Shown here piece after piece: positions 52,896 to 62,542 of a stretch of 64,000 nucleotides of DNA (position 1 is its first letter; each line of letters opens with the position of its first letter). Made by a program: the position numbers and the translations under genes. The notes below the pieces were generated by a model. The model saw nothing but the letters and a program-made list of their open reading frames with translations. It had not been told where the DNA came from and ran no database searches. Origin of the DNA: Cyanobacteria bacterium TGS_CYA1 (lineage in GTDB: Bacteria > Cyanobacteriota > Vampirovibrionia > Obscuribacterales > Obscuribacteraceae); NCBI GenBank assembly GCA_026129135.1, contig JAHCIQ010000002.1:558001-622000 (forward strand), in the 5' to 3' direction.

Positions 52896-55055
52896 GTGAC
52901 CTCAAACACCGAAATGTCCAACCAAGGAGAGCAAGGCGTCGAGCTGACCAAAAAATGCCCGGCGTGTCAGGCGACATATCCTGATAATTTCATTGTTTGC
53001 CAAAACGACAAAGTCATTCTGGTCAAAATCAAAAAAGACAAACTGCTCGGACAGATTTTGAACGAACGCTACAAAGTAGTGGAAGAAATCGGCCGTGGCG
53101 GCATGAGTATCGTTTATAAAGGTGTCCACGAGTTAATGGACCGCCTCGTGGCAATCAAGGTCTTGTTGCCGCAACTAGTAAGCGACCAGACCAGTATCAA
53201 ACGATTCCAGGTTGAAGCTCAAGCAGCATCATGTCTCTCTCACCCCAATGTAATCACCATTTACGACTATGGGGTAGTAGACGAAGAACAGCCGTTCCTA
53301 GTAATGGACTTCCTGGAAGGCGAAAGCCTTTCAGACATCATCAAACGTGATGACCACGTCGAAATGAAGCGGACCATTCCCATTTTCATGCAAGCAGCAG
53401 AAGCTCTCGAGCACGCGCACCAGAAAGGCGTTATCCACCGCGACTTGAAATCGAGCAATATTATGCTCATTAATTTCGAAGGCAAAGACGACTTCGTCAA
53501 AGTAGTGGACTTCGGTATAGCAAAACTAATGCCTTCGTCGGGTAAGCAGGCGCAGCACCTTACCGCGACTGGAGAAATTTTCGGCAGTCCTATCTATATG
53601 AGCCCAGAGCAGTGCACCGGGTCGACTCTCGATGCTCGCTCGGACATTTACTCGATGGGCGCCATGATGTATGAAGCACTCACCGGACAGCCTCCAATCA
53701 TGGGACGCTCTGTGGTCGAAACCATGGAAATGCATCTGACCACACCACCTCCGCCACTCAAAGAAATTCGTCCCGATTTAGATATCAACGAGTCTTTAGA
53801 GCGAGTGGTAATGAAAGCTCTATCTAAAAAACCCGAAGCTCGTTTTCAAAAAATGCAAGAGTTGCGCGACGCTCTTGAAGGGGTATCCAAACTTTTAGAA
53901 CAAGAAAAATTATTTGGTCCTACTACCGGTCTTCGCTCTACTTCAGTTAAAAACAAAGCCGTAAACAAACCGGCTGATGCTCAAAAAAGTGCCCAACAGG
54001 GAAAAACCGCTGGCGTTAAGACCAAAGCAGTCGAGACTTCGCGCCTGGAGCCCGCTCGCGAAGATGCACATGCAAGCGATCCACATTCCAAACTCAATAA
54101 ACTGAAAGAACTTGTTCCGGGCTCAAAACCATCTTTCGTCATTATCGCCATAGGTGCTCTGCTCCTGGCTGGCGTCGCAACAGCTGCAGGTTTCTTTTTA
54201 TCCAATTCCAATGTCGGCTCACTCCTTTCATTCCAGAATAAGGACGAAGGACTGATTTATTACTACGCCCCGGCGTCTGAAACGAATTCGAAAACAGGCG
54301 AAGTGATTTTATGGGTGAAGCCGGGCTCCGGCTCTGGTGGCGAAACTGCCCACGCGCTCAAACTGAGCACTGGAAATTATAATATGGACGACCGTTCTGC
54401 CTATGCAGAAGGCGCTTCCATTGGCGATTACTGGAAACTTTCATACAAACACGCAGGTAGCGACAACGTTATAGACGAAGGATCGATGCTCGACCAAAAA
54501 TCGAGTGAAGATTTGCGTCAAATTGTAGGTCTCATCCGCAGTATGTTTGGAATTCTGGCCAAAGACGATGACACCATAAGCGGTGACGCTATGATGAACT
54601 TCTACACCGAAGACTTCGCTGCAAATAACTACCAAAAGCTGACCGAAACCTGGTCTAAGGAGACTCTGCAATTTCAGGCTATTGGTGATGTCAATTCGGC
54701 CCCTAAATCTGCTTTGAAGATCGAAAGCTTCGATCCTAAAAAAATGACTGCATCTGTTTTGTGCAACACCAATTTCTGGATCAGAAAAGGTCCCAGATAT
54801 CTGCGTTTTGTAGTGATCAAAGAAAATGGCAAGAAATGGCTCATTCACAAAGTGGAAGAAATCTCGCCTACAATCTGGCAACAAGATATCGCCGACTCGA
54901 ATTCGTTCGATGCCTCCGACTCTAAAGATAGTGGCATAGATTTGAAAAAGGAATCAGAACATTCGATGGGCGACATCAAGAACATACTGGATTCAGAAGA
55001 CGGTAAATCGGGTTCCAAAGATGGTTCTGGCTCTTCTGATTTAAATATAGAATAA
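52896..55055 (+). CDS. Ser/Thr protein kinase with zinc ribbon and membrane helix
   Basis: Kinase of 719 residues started by GTG 52896 (ATG 52914 is an alternative). A zinc ribbon of the CPAC...C type lies near residues 21-36. The kinase domain has IGRGGMSIVYKG, VAIKVL, HRDLKSSN, DFGIAK and GSPIYMSPEQC. A membrane helix (IIAIGALLLAGVATAAGFFLS) is at about residue 415. The C-terminal extracytoplasmic part (about 300 residues) is not TPR-like but strand-rich, with an acidic Ser/Asp tail. Its partner could be DUF3592 protein or the phosphoesterase encoded upstream. Confidence 0.9.
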   Translation: MTSNTEMSNQGEQGVELTKKCPACQATYPDNFIVCQNDKVILVKIKKDKLLGQILNERYKVVEEIGRGGMSIVYKGVHELMDRLVAIKVLLPQLVSDQTSIKRFQVEAQAASCLSHPNVITIYDYGVVDEEQPFLVMDFLEGESLSDIIKRDDHVEMKRTIPIFMQAAEALEHAHQKGVIHRDLKSSNIMLINFEGKDDFVKVVDFGIAKLMPSSGKQAQHLTATGEIFGSPIYMSPEQCTGSTLDARSDIYSMGAMMYEALTGQPPIMGRSVVETMEMHLTTPPPPLKEIRPDLDINESLERVVMKALSKKPEARFQKMQELRDALEGVSKLLEQEKLFGPTTGLRSTSVKNKAVNKPADAQKSAQQGKTAGVKTKAVETSRLEPAREDAHASDPHSKLNKLKELVPGSKPSFVIIAIGALLLAGVATAAGFFLSNSNVGSLLSFQNKDEGLIYYYAPASETNSKTGEVILWVKPGSGSGGETAHALKLSTGNYNMDDRSAYAEGASIGDYWKLSYKHAGSDNVIDEGSMLDQKSSEDLRQIVGLIRSMFGILAKDDDTISGDAMMNFYTEDFAANNYQKLTETWSKETLQFQAIGDVNSAPKSALKIESFDPKKMTASVLCNTNFWIRKGPRYLRFVVIKENGKKWLIHKVEEISPTIWQQDIADSNSFDASDSKDSGIDLKKESEHSMGDIKNILDSEDGKSGSKDGSGSSDLNIE

Positions 55056-55868
55056 TTATTTGAGCAAAGGCACTGCGGTGCCGGGCAGCTGGTCAAAGTC
55101 GAAATCGCTTTTCTGCATTTTTTCTTTATCTTGCTTGCCCATGACCGAGATGCTCAGGTCTTCTTCGCCCTGTTTGTTTTCCATTTCAAGCACCAGGTCA
55201 CCAATGTCCTGGTTTGCCAGTTTACTCTCGCCGGCAAATACTTTATACAAAGGCGAAGGCTCTTTACTGAGTTCGGGCACTTTCAAATTCTCACCAAAAA
55301 TCACTATGTCACCATCTGACAAATCGCCGCCTCCAAGCTTTAAAACAGTGATGGAAGGCAGTTTGGAATCGATGGCACTATCCTCTTTAGGTTTTACGTC
55401 TATTTGAGTGAGCTTTTGTCTGAAGAAAATTTCGTTTATGAGTTCGCTCACGCTATCTGAATCTCGCTCCGGAATTCCAGCTTGAATGAAGCTCTTCGCC
55501 ACGTCGCGTGCAAACATTCCCTGTCTTGAGTCTTCAATGCAACGACGACGCAATTTGAGCACCATTCGCTTGATTCGTCCTTCACTGGTCAGAGTAAGAT
55601 TCAAATCGACACACTGGCGTAGCATACTGCCTCTAGGAGGCTTGTATGAAACCGATGTATAACCATCTTTGGTCACAGACATTCCAATCATCGAAAATCT
55701 GAAAAAGCTGAAGAAGTCCTTTTTATATGCCTCTGACAAAGGTTCGCCGTATATGCTCAACGCACCTGATTCGCCAAATGCTGGCGGAGTGAAAATAGTG
55801 GCAAGAATAAGACCTAGAGCCATTATTCGCCCCCTCAAGTTATTTAGTTTTCGGGTCGAATGGTCCAT
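55056..55868 (-). CDS. secreted protein of unknown function
   Basis: Predicted exported protein of 270 residues with a signal peptide (about 1-33, ending in FGES). The stop is directly adjacent to the kinase stop (55055/55056), so the genes are convergent with no spacer. A middle segment has basic residues (RIKRMVLKLRRRCIED), and the C-terminal region is acidic. I do not recognise any domain. Confidence 0.7.
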   Translation of the reverse strand: MDHSTRKLNNLRGRIMALGLILATIFTPPAFGESGALSIYGEPLSEAYKKDFFSFFRFSMIGMSVTKDGYTSVSYKPPRGSMLRQCVDLNLTLTSEGRIKRMVLKLRRRCIEDSRQGMFARDVAKSFIQAGIPERDSDSVSELINEIFFRQKLTQIDVKPKEDSAIDSKLPSITVLKLGGGDLSDGDIVIFGENLKVPELSKEPSPLYKVFAGESKLANQDIGDLVLEMENKQGEEDLSISVMGKQDKEKMQKSDFDFDQLPGTAVPLLK

Positions 55869-56078
55869 ATAGTCAAGTGTCGCTTACTAAAAAATGTCAC
55901 ACCTTTAAGATTACTACCCATTTATCTAAATTTCCCGTCCTATGGGCGATTTCCACCTCCAAAAGGGGTTGTAAAGAAAATTGCAAGACTTGGTCGAGGA
56001 TGCGCTAGGGAGTATATTAATTAGGGCAGTCCATAAATTGATATCGGTATGCAGCCACACTAAAGGAAGGGGAAAGTT

Positions 56079-56216
56079 ATGGAGATGGATTCAGGCACAG
56101 TAGGAATGATGATCGCCCTTGCTGGTGTGATTATTTTGCCTGTGATCATTATCAAATTGGCTAAGAAAATGAAAAAGGTGTCGGACATGAAAGCCGGCAA
56201 AACCGAAGAAAAATAA
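56079..56216 (+). CDS. 45-residue single-helix membrane peptide
   Basis: Small ORF starting at ATG 56079 behind AAGGAAGGGG with good spacing. One hydrophobic helix (VGMMIALAGVIILPVIIIKL, residues 8-27) is followed by a strongly basic tail (AKKMKKVSDMKAGK). This layout is typical of small membrane-regulatory peptides, and the ribosome binding site argues it is real. It is convergent with the glycosyltransferase-like gene, 12 bases away. Function unknown. Confidence 0.6.
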   Translation: MEMDSGTVGMMIALAGVIILPVIIIKLAKKMKKVSDMKAGKTEEK

Positions 56217-56228
56217 CTCTTCGTCCCT

Positions 56229-57737
56229 TTAGTTAGCCTGTAAATAAACATTTTGAGCTTGCCTGTTTCCGGTCAATGAGGAATTCAGGCGATATTTTTG
56301 GTGTATCGAATCGACCAGATCTGCGCTCCAGTAATAACTCGGCTTTTCCTTCTGGTCATCGTGGCAGTTGATAATCACCGCTTCCAGCTTTTTCTGATTA
56401 ACAAGGTCTATAAGGTCATTTTGCCAGGCTTCTTTTCGTTCTTTGTGCCAGACCTGGACAAAGGTCGAGACATCGACAAAAAGTGGTTTTGTATTTGATA
56501 CCAGACTCAAATAAGGGTCTTCGGTAAAAATAAGGCTTTGCGGTTTGAATTTAGTAAGTACATCCAGCTGCTTTTTAGAAGCATTCAATTCACCGGGCCA
56601 CAAAAGCATCGAAGGCAGGAGTGAAAACATCAAGACACAGCCAAGAAGGCTCGATAGCACAAGACTAATAGAATAAACACATTCTTGTTTCTGGTCCTGT
56701 CTTTGTCTGTATTCATGCGAAACCTGCATAAAAATCCAGACCAGGGTGAAATAGAACAAAATGGCATGATTAGTGTTTGGATACTCGGTTCCAAGAGTGT
56801 ACAAAGTGAATATCGCTGTCGAAAAAAGAAAAGGCAATGACAATGCAAAATAACTTTTTTGCTCTGTGTTTCTTTTTCCGAAGATTAGCAATACAAGACT
56901 AGAAGCAGCTACAATCAAAATCTTCAACCAATCGAGGCCAATCCAACCCAAATGGTCCATCATCATGGTCCAGTCATAAGGCATTCTGGAAGCAAACTTC
57001 ATATGGGCCAAGAAGCCACCACCAGTGATTGCCTGCAATAAGACGAAAAGAAGAGCACAAACGGCGGCCAGAGCCACAGCAAAAAAAATAGATTCTTTCC
57101 ATCTTTTGCGCCAGAGCAAATAAACGAAAATAGAAAATGCCACCACAAAAGACGATTGTTTAGTGTAAAGAGCGGCTGCGCAAAATAGAATTGGAACAAT
57201 GAGACTTTTGATGGACTGTGCCTTTTCATCCGTGGTTTGCAAAGCGATAAATCGCTCCAGGGCAAAAAGAGAAAGGGCAGTGGCCAGCATATCTACTCGA
57301 CAATAATTGGACCAGATCCACAATGCAAAAAAATTCAAGAAAACAAAAACGCCAAGAATCGAGCGTATTTGCCCAATCTGAGATATTTTAAAAATTCGAA
57401 AAGCAGAATACGAAGCCCAGACTAAAGACAAAATACTTATTAATCGACAGACTTTTAGTCCCGAACCGATGTCGAGAAAACTTTGAAGGATGGCGCAGAG
57501 CCCATAATACAAAGGCATATAGATGGTAACCATGAATGGAGCTGCTTTCAAAGTATTCGCATCATAAATATTGCAGTTGCTTGCAAGCTGTCTTACGCCA
57601 AAATAGGTGGGACCTTCGTAATCTATTGGAAGATCGCTTGAAAGAGCCACATAAAATCGCCCCAGATAAAGCAAAACCTCGGCAAATATCAATATTGCCG
57701 ACAACGCAAGCAATACTTTACTGAGGATATTTTTCAT
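56229..57737 (-). CDS. GT-C fold membrane glycosyltransferase-like protein
   Basis: Polytopic protein of 502 residues with about 10-12 membrane helices and a C-terminal soluble part. The first extracytoplasmic loop (SSDLPIDYEGPTYFGVRQ) holds acidic residues in the place used by ArnT/PMT-type (GT39/GT83/GT87) enzymes, which use lipid-linked sugar donors. No other catalytic signature can be judged by eye. The stop lies 12 bases from the 45-residue peptide, and tRNA-Asn follows just upstream of its start. Confidence 0.75.
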   Translation of the reverse strand: MKNILSKVLLALSAILIFAEVLLYLGRFYVALSSDLPIDYEGPTYFGVRQLASNCNIYDANTLKAAPFMVTIYMPLYYGLCAILQSFLDIGSGLKVCRLISILSLVWASYSAFRIFKISQIGQIRSILGVFVFLNFFALWIWSNYCRVDMLATALSLFALERFIALQTTDEKAQSIKSLIVPILFCAAALYTKQSSFVVAFSIFVYLLWRKRWKESIFFAVALAAVCALLFVLLQAITGGGFLAHMKFASRMPYDWTMMMDHLGWIGLDWLKILIVAASSLVLLIFGKRNTEQKSYFALSLPFLFSTAIFTLYTLGTEYPNTNHAILFYFTLVWIFMQVSHEYRQRQDQKQECVYSISLVLSSLLGCVLMFSLLPSMLLWPGELNASKKQLDVLTKFKPQSLIFTEDPYLSLVSNTKPLFVDVSTFVQVWHKERKEAWQNDLIDLVNQKKLEAVIINCHDDQKEKPSYYWSADLVDSIHQKYRLNSSLTGNRQAQNVYLQAN

Positions 57738-57749
57738 CGACTAGTAAAA

Positions 57750-57824
57750 TGGCTCCCGAGGTGGGATTCGAACCTACGACCAAGTGATTAACAGTCACCT
57801 GCGCTACCGCTGCGCTACTCGGGA
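57750..57824 (-). tRNA. tRNA-Asn (anticodon GUU), CCA encoded
   Basis: On the minus strand it reads TCCCGAG ... CTCGGGAGCCA: 7-bp acceptor, discriminator G, genomic CCA. The D arm is GCGC-AGCGGTA-GCGC, the anticodon arm carries GTT between GTGAC and its partner, and the T arm is TAGGTTCGAATCCCA. 75 bases. Encoded CCA contrasts with the tRNA-Leu of this window. Confidence 0.94.
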
Positions 57825-57971
57825 ATACAGCTTCAGTCTTTAAATTCTAAACCAGCCTAAAGCACTATGCAATGCTTAAACTTGTCAAGCAAGTAAAACT
57901 GTCACAACCTGACAAATTCTACTTTTATACAGGTGTATACTTAAATAAATCCAGATCTGGAGAATTAACGA

Positions 57972-58436
57972 ATGGTACTGTTTGGAGCTGAAAAAATTAG
58001 CCACGGCAGCGCTCCTGAAGCCATTCAAATGATCAGGCAATATTTCAGCCATAGAGGTCTGAATCCTGACAAGCACAAAATCGCCGATGCCGACGATTTT
58101 GGCTACTGGCTAACCGAAGGTAGCGCCAAAATATATATTTTTGTGCAAGAAAGCTCGCAGGATGCCGTCTTGCGGATAACTTCTCCGCTTGTTTATATTC
58201 CGGAAGATTCAAAAAAACTGGAATCTTTTTACAGACATCTGCTAGATCTCAACAGTTCTATGAGCAACTGCGCACTGGCTACGCATGAAAATCTGGTTTT
58301 GATTGTGGCCCAAAGGCCTACACGCGGTCTGGTTCAAGAAGAGCTGGATAATCTTGTCTGGCATATAGCTTATGTTGCCGATATGTTCGACAATCAACTT
58401 CAAGAACAGTACAGCTGTCACCTATATCGCGAATGA
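57972..58436 (+). CDS. YbjN-like / secretion-chaperone-like small protein
   Basis: Protein of 154 residues with an alpha-beta fold like YbjN and type III secretion chaperones (PFAM YbjN group): start helix APEAIQMIRQYFSHRGL, strands around IYIFVQESSQDAVLRITSP, and a long closing helix RGLVQEELDNLVWHIAYVAD. No membrane segment. It overlaps the IMPase gene by four bases (ATGA), showing translational coupling, but the functional link is unknown. Confidence 0.75.
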   Translation: MVLFGAEKISHGSAPEAIQMIRQYFSHRGLNPDKHKIADADDFGYWLTEGSAKIYIFVQESSQDAVLRITSPLVYIPEDSKKLESFYRHLLDLNSSMSNCALATHENLVLIVAQRPTRGLVQEELDNLVWHIAYVADMFDNQLQEQYSCHLYRE

Positions 58437-59290
58437 CCAATATTCTTGGCGAAGAGCAGATCCAGTCGGTTTTAGATTTGGCTTGTAAGGCAGGTCAACT
58501 TGCCATGGATATGCGCAAAGATATATCCATCGAAGAAAAAACTGGTCCCAAAGACCTTGTGACCAGTGCCGATCTGGCATTGTCCGACTTGATTGTAAGA
58601 ACGCTCAAAGCAGATTTTCCAGACACGGGAATAGTCTCGGAAGAAGACCCCGATATCAGAAGCGATAAGGATTTGGTCTGGGTAATAGACCCGATTGATG
58701 GAACGCAGAATTATATTCTGCAAGACGGTCAGTATTCGGTAATGATTGGTTTGCTTCAAAATCTCAAACCAGTTTTTGGTTGTGTTTTTGAGCCCGAGCA
58801 TAACAATCTCTATTTTGGCGGACCCCAGATGGGAGCCTGGAAAATAAAAACTGACACCAATGAAAAAACCGGACTGAAAGCGAATAAAGACACAAATATC
58901 TTCAAAGAAAGCGGCAGTTTTGCCAAAACTCGTTTGATGATGGGTCACAGAGACCGCAAAAAACACCCGTGGGTGGAGGATCTGGAATATGTCAATTTCG
59001 TCCAGTTCGGCAGTATTGGACTGAAAGTGGCTCGTATACTCGAAAACAGAGCAGACCTTTTTGTGCACCTGGCTGGTAAATTAAAAGTGTGGGATACCGC
59101 AGCGCCCTCTGCAATCGCAATTGCAGCAGGCTTAGAAGTGGGCACAATGAATGAGGATACCCTCTCTTTTCCCCTACCTGAGGTTTTTCACAGGCATCCG
59201 GTAATCATCGGCAGAAAAGGAAGCCTTAATTGGTGCCGAAAAACGATATTAAATGAAACGGCAAAATTCTCCAAATCCGATGCTAACTGA
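58433..59290 (+). CDS. inositol monophosphatase/CysQ-like phosphatase
   Basis: Metal-dependent phosphatase of 285 residues. The family motifs GPKDLVTSADLALSD, IVSEEDPD (first metal site Glu), WVIDPIDGTQNYI (second site) and LKVWDTAAPSAIAIAAGLEV (WDxAA) are conserved. It could hydrolyse inositol phosphates, histidinol phosphate or 3'-phosphoadenosine phosphates; the motif set does not decide. It is coupled to the YbjN-like gene upstream and overlaps the rnd start downstream. Confidence 0.88.
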   Translation: MTNILGEEQIQSVLDLACKAGQLAMDMRKDISIEEKTGPKDLVTSADLALSDLIVRTLKADFPDTGIVSEEDPDIRSDKDLVWVIDPIDGTQNYILQDGQYSVMIGLLQNLKPVFGCVFEPEHNNLYFGGPQMGAWKIKTDTNEKTGLKANKDTNIFKESGSFAKTRLMMGHRDRKKHPWVEDLEYVNFVQFGSIGLKVARILENRADLFVHLAGKLKVWDTAAPSAIAIAAGLEVGTMNEDTLSFPLPEVFHRHPVIIGRKGSLNWCRKTILNETAKFSKSDAN

Positions 59291-60518
59291 TTCTACTCCT
59301 ACTCATCATTTCATTGAGAGTCAGGAGGGGCTTTTAAGCCTGATTGAGAAAATCAAGAAACACAAGCTAGCTGGCTTCGACCTCGAATTCATCCCAGAAA
59401 AAACTTATTTTCCAGAGCTTTGCTTGATTCAATGCTGCGTGGCAGGGGAAATCTTTCTTGTTGACCCTTATTCGTTCGAGCAAAACCAATTAGATCTAAT
59501 TTGGCAGACCATATGCGATCCCGAGATTAAGTGCTTATTCCACTGTGCCGAGCAAGACTTAGAAATCATCGCGCGCTTGAGCAGCGGCACGCCCAAAAAT
59601 ATTTTTGATACACAGATTGCGGCTGCCTTTGCAGGTCTTGGATTTTCAATTGGTTTAAAAAAACTGGTGATGGAAATGCTTGGTGTTCAACTCACAAAAG
59701 CTGAGTGTTTCAGCAACTGGAGCCAGCGTCCATTAAGTCAGGAGCAGATTCGCTATGCGGTAGCAGATGTAGAACACCTGCAGTCGCTTTGCGACAAACT
59801 GCTTCAAAAACTCGAATTGATGGGCAGATTGGAGTGGGCAAGCGAAGAATTTGAAACGTCTGCAAAGAAAGCTTCTAATACTGGATACAAGCGCAACCTC
59901 GATATTTGTCGAGTAAAAGGCGCAAACAGACTGGATAGAAAAGAGCTTGCCATATTGCAAGAACTATTATCCTGGCGCGATTCTGAAGCTCAGCGAATGA
60001 ACAAACCGTTGCGCTCGATTTTATCGGACCAGGCTTTACTTGAAATAGCCACGCGAAGAGCATCAGATCCTAAGATGCTCAAAAATTTGCGTGGCATCAG
60101 AGAGGACCAGTTAAAACGTTATGAAGCGCCACTCTTGAGCGCCTGCCAGAAAGGTCTTGCCCTGCCAAGCTCACAATGGCCTACGTGGCCAGAAGCACGT
60201 CCACCATCTAAAAAACAACTTCTGGTCGGCGATTTTTTGTATGTGCTCTTGAAGCAAATGGCAGTTAGTATAAACTTACCAGTAGAATACATCGCAAATA
60301 GAGACGAGGTGCAGCATTTCATACGCTGTTACCAGGAAGGAAATATCGAAAAGCCCGGCGCTAAAAGACCTCGCCTGATGGAAGGCTGGAGGTATGAACT
60401 TGCCGGCAAAAAACTCTTGCAAATTTTGGCGGGCGAAAAACTGAAAGCCGGAGTAAAGCCTGATCCGGAAGAGCGAAACGAACTTGTACTGTCACTGGAA
60501 ATGATTGATCAAAGTTAG
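59253..60518 (+). CDS. rnd: ribonuclease D
   Basis: 3'-5' exoribonuclease of 421 residues of the DEDDy class used in tRNA and stable RNA maturation. The acidic motifs are GFDLEF (exo I), HCAEQDLEI (exo II) and YAVADVEHL (exo III, Tyr), followed by HRDC-like domains in the C-terminal half. Length matches longer RNase D proteins. The start overlaps the IMPase end: ATG 59253 gives 38 bases overlap and ATG 59280 gives 11. It precedes an acyl-CoA dehydrogenase by 9 bases, an unusual neighbour. Confidence 0.92.
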   Translation: MKRQNSPNPMLTDSTPTHHFIESQEGLLSLIEKIKKHKLAGFDLEFIPEKTYFPELCLIQCCVAGEIFLVDPYSFEQNQLDLIWQTICDPEIKCLFHCAEQDLEIIARLSSGTPKNIFDTQIAAAFAGLGFSIGLKKLVMEMLGVQLTKAECFSNWSQRPLSQEQIRYAVADVEHLQSLCDKLLQKLELMGRLEWASEEFETSAKKASNTGYKRNLDICRVKGANRLDRKELAILQELLSWRDSEAQRMNKPLRSILSDQALLEIATRRASDPKMLKNLRGIREDQLKRYEAPLLSACQKGLALPSSQWPTWPEARPPSKKQLLVGDFLYVLLKQMAVSINLPVEYIANRDEVQHFIRCYQEGNIEKPGAKRPRLMEGWRYELAGKKLLQILAGEKLKAGVKPDPEERNELVLSLEMIDQS

Positions 60519-60527
60519 GAAAAGAAT

Positions 60528-62468
60528 ATGACCACACAAGATCCAAACCAAAAAGACATGACCTTTGCCGAAACAGCATTGCGTTTGAGCGGCAAAAGCG
60601 AAGAAGAAGCAAAGCGTACTGGCGCAGTCGATAAAGTCGACGACGAAGTGGAAGCGCTCTTTGCACCACAGTACAAAACGACTAATAGTCCTGTGCACCA
60701 GGCTGTCTGGCAGAACAAAGTGCCAATTGAATTATTCTCGCCACCGGCAATGAGCCCGCTTAATAACCAAGCGATGACCAAGTCGCTTGAAGTAATCAGA
60801 AGTTATAGAGCTCAGAAAAAACAATACGACGCCAACGGAAAAATAGCAGGCGAATTGATGGACGAGCTCAAAAAAACAGGTTACTGGGGAATGCTCATCG
60901 ACAAAGAGTATGGAGGCCAGGGGGTCACCACTCGTGAATTCATGACTTTTCTGACTAAAGTAGCAACAGTCGAGCCAACCATAGGTGGTTTGGCTTCTGT
61001 GCATGGTTGCATTGGCGCAGTCGATCCAGTTCGCACCTTTGGAACCGAAGAGCAGAAGAAAAAGTTTTTGCCAAGACTTGCATCAGGCGAATGTTTATCT
61101 GGATTTGCCCTGACCGAGCCAAATGCTGGCTCTGATCTGACTAATCTCAAAACAGAAGCAAAACTTGATGGCAACGATTATGTTATCAATGGAGAAAAGC
61201 TCTTCATTACAAACGCCATTCCCGGACGCACAGTAGGCATCGTTTGTTTGATAAACGACGTTCCATCAGCAATCATTGCTGAGCTTCCTGAAAAAGAAAA
61301 CGAAAATTTCCAGGTAGTGCCATATAAATTGCACGCACTCAATCACACCTACAACAATGGATTGAAATTCAAGAACTTCAGAGTTCCCAAAGAGAACCTG
61401 CTAACACCGGTACAGGGTAATGGTCTCACCGTTGCATATCACGGCTTGAACATGGGTCGGCTGGCACTGTGCGCCACTGCTTCTGGTGTCATGCGTTTGA
61501 TGCTGGCCAATATTCTTCCATGGGCGCATTTTAGAGAAACATACGGAAAAGCGATTGAATCGAGAGAACTGGTCAAAAGACGCATAGCACGTGCAATGGG
61601 TTTGATTGCAGGCTCAGACGCACTTGTCGCCTGGGGATCGTGGCTTCTTGATCAAGGATATCGCGGCGAACTCGAGTGCATCATTGCCAAAATATTTGGT
61701 TCTGAAGCCGAAAAAGAATGTGCTATCGAATTATTCATGAAAACGCATGGAGGTCGCTCCTTCGTTCAAGGACATATTTTTGGCGACAACGTGCATGATT
61801 TTCTCGCTCCAAGTATTTATGAAGGCGAAGGCGAAATGCTTGGAATGGCATTTTTCAAATCGCTGGCAAAACACCACGGTACGCAATATTTCGAGCCTAT
61901 TGGTCTGGCTTTGCAAAAACACAAAATCAAAAGTTTTCACCCTGAAAATCCAGCCCATGCTTTTGCACTGCGCAACGAATTGATGAAATACAGTTTCTGG
62001 TATTTGGGTCAGCTATGTTCGGGCAAAGACAGTCGCAATATAGATGGAATGGACCCTCGCTTGAACGAACATGTCAATTTTGCCCTGGCAGAATTGCATC
62101 AAAGCCCGCTCGAGCTGTCAGGCAACATGGTCACTCACCAGCTCAAATTGCCCGACCGACAATGTCGAATCGCAGACATGTCTCAGCGAGTACAGGACAT
62201 TATCACTATTCTCGTGACCGCTCTTTGGGCTCACGAAAGCAGAGCGGTAAACCCCATCATGGTCGATGCAGCAGATATACTTTGCCAGGATTTGACCCGC
62301 AAACTGACCGGTACCAGACCATCGGATGCTTATTTCAAAGCTTGCTCGAAACTTGCTGACAAAGTAATTGCTGGCGAATTCAAAGATCTGGAAGATATCG
62401 AACGGGCTGACATTATTTTCCCATATGCAAAAACCCAAGAAAAGGAACTGGCCAAGTCTGTGGTCTAA
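60528..62468 (+). CDS. acyl-CoA dehydrogenase family protein with long C-terminal extension
   Basis: Flavoenzyme of 646 residues, longer than the usual 380-400. It carries the ACAD sequence ALTEPNAGSDLTNLKT, INGEKLFITNA and a catalytic Glu region SIYEGEGEMLG where short-chain enzymes have YEGT. The extra N-terminal (about 80) and C-terminal (about 150) residues match the very-long-chain or bacterial FadE-like subgroup. It should oxidise fatty acyl-CoA to enoyl-CoA with an electron-transfer flavoprotein. Start ATG follows AGGAAAAG. Together with the acyl-CoA synthetase it suggests fatty-acid oxidation. Confidence 0.87.
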   Translation: MTTQDPNQKDMTFAETALRLSGKSEEEAKRTGAVDKVDDEVEALFAPQYKTTNSPVHQAVWQNKVPIELFSPPAMSPLNNQAMTKSLEVIRSYRAQKKQYDANGKIAGELMDELKKTGYWGMLIDKEYGGQGVTTREFMTFLTKVATVEPTIGGLASVHGCIGAVDPVRTFGTEEQKKKFLPRLASGECLSGFALTEPNAGSDLTNLKTEAKLDGNDYVINGEKLFITNAIPGRTVGIVCLINDVPSAIIAELPEKENENFQVVPYKLHALNHTYNNGLKFKNFRVPKENLLTPVQGNGLTVAYHGLNMGRLALCATASGVMRLMLANILPWAHFRETYGKAIESRELVKRRIARAMGLIAGSDALVAWGSWLLDQGYRGELECIIAKIFGSEAEKECAIELFMKTHGGRSFVQGHIFGDNVHDFLAPSIYEGEGEMLGMAFFKSLAKHHGTQYFEPIGLALQKHKIKSFHPENPAHAFALRNELMKYSFWYLGQLCSGKDSRNIDGMDPRLNEHVNFALAELHQSPLELSGNMVTHQLKLPDRQCRIADMSQRVQDIITILVTALWAHESRAVNPIMVDAADILCQDLTRKLTGTRPSDAYFKACSKLADKVIAGEFKDLEDIERADIIFPYAKTQEKELAKSVV

Positions 62469-62542
62469 AAAAGACTTGCCAAGGGGCGGGGCGAGTGCTA
62501 GTATTAGAAACCTCTTACTATTGCACTTAAGACAAGCACCTG

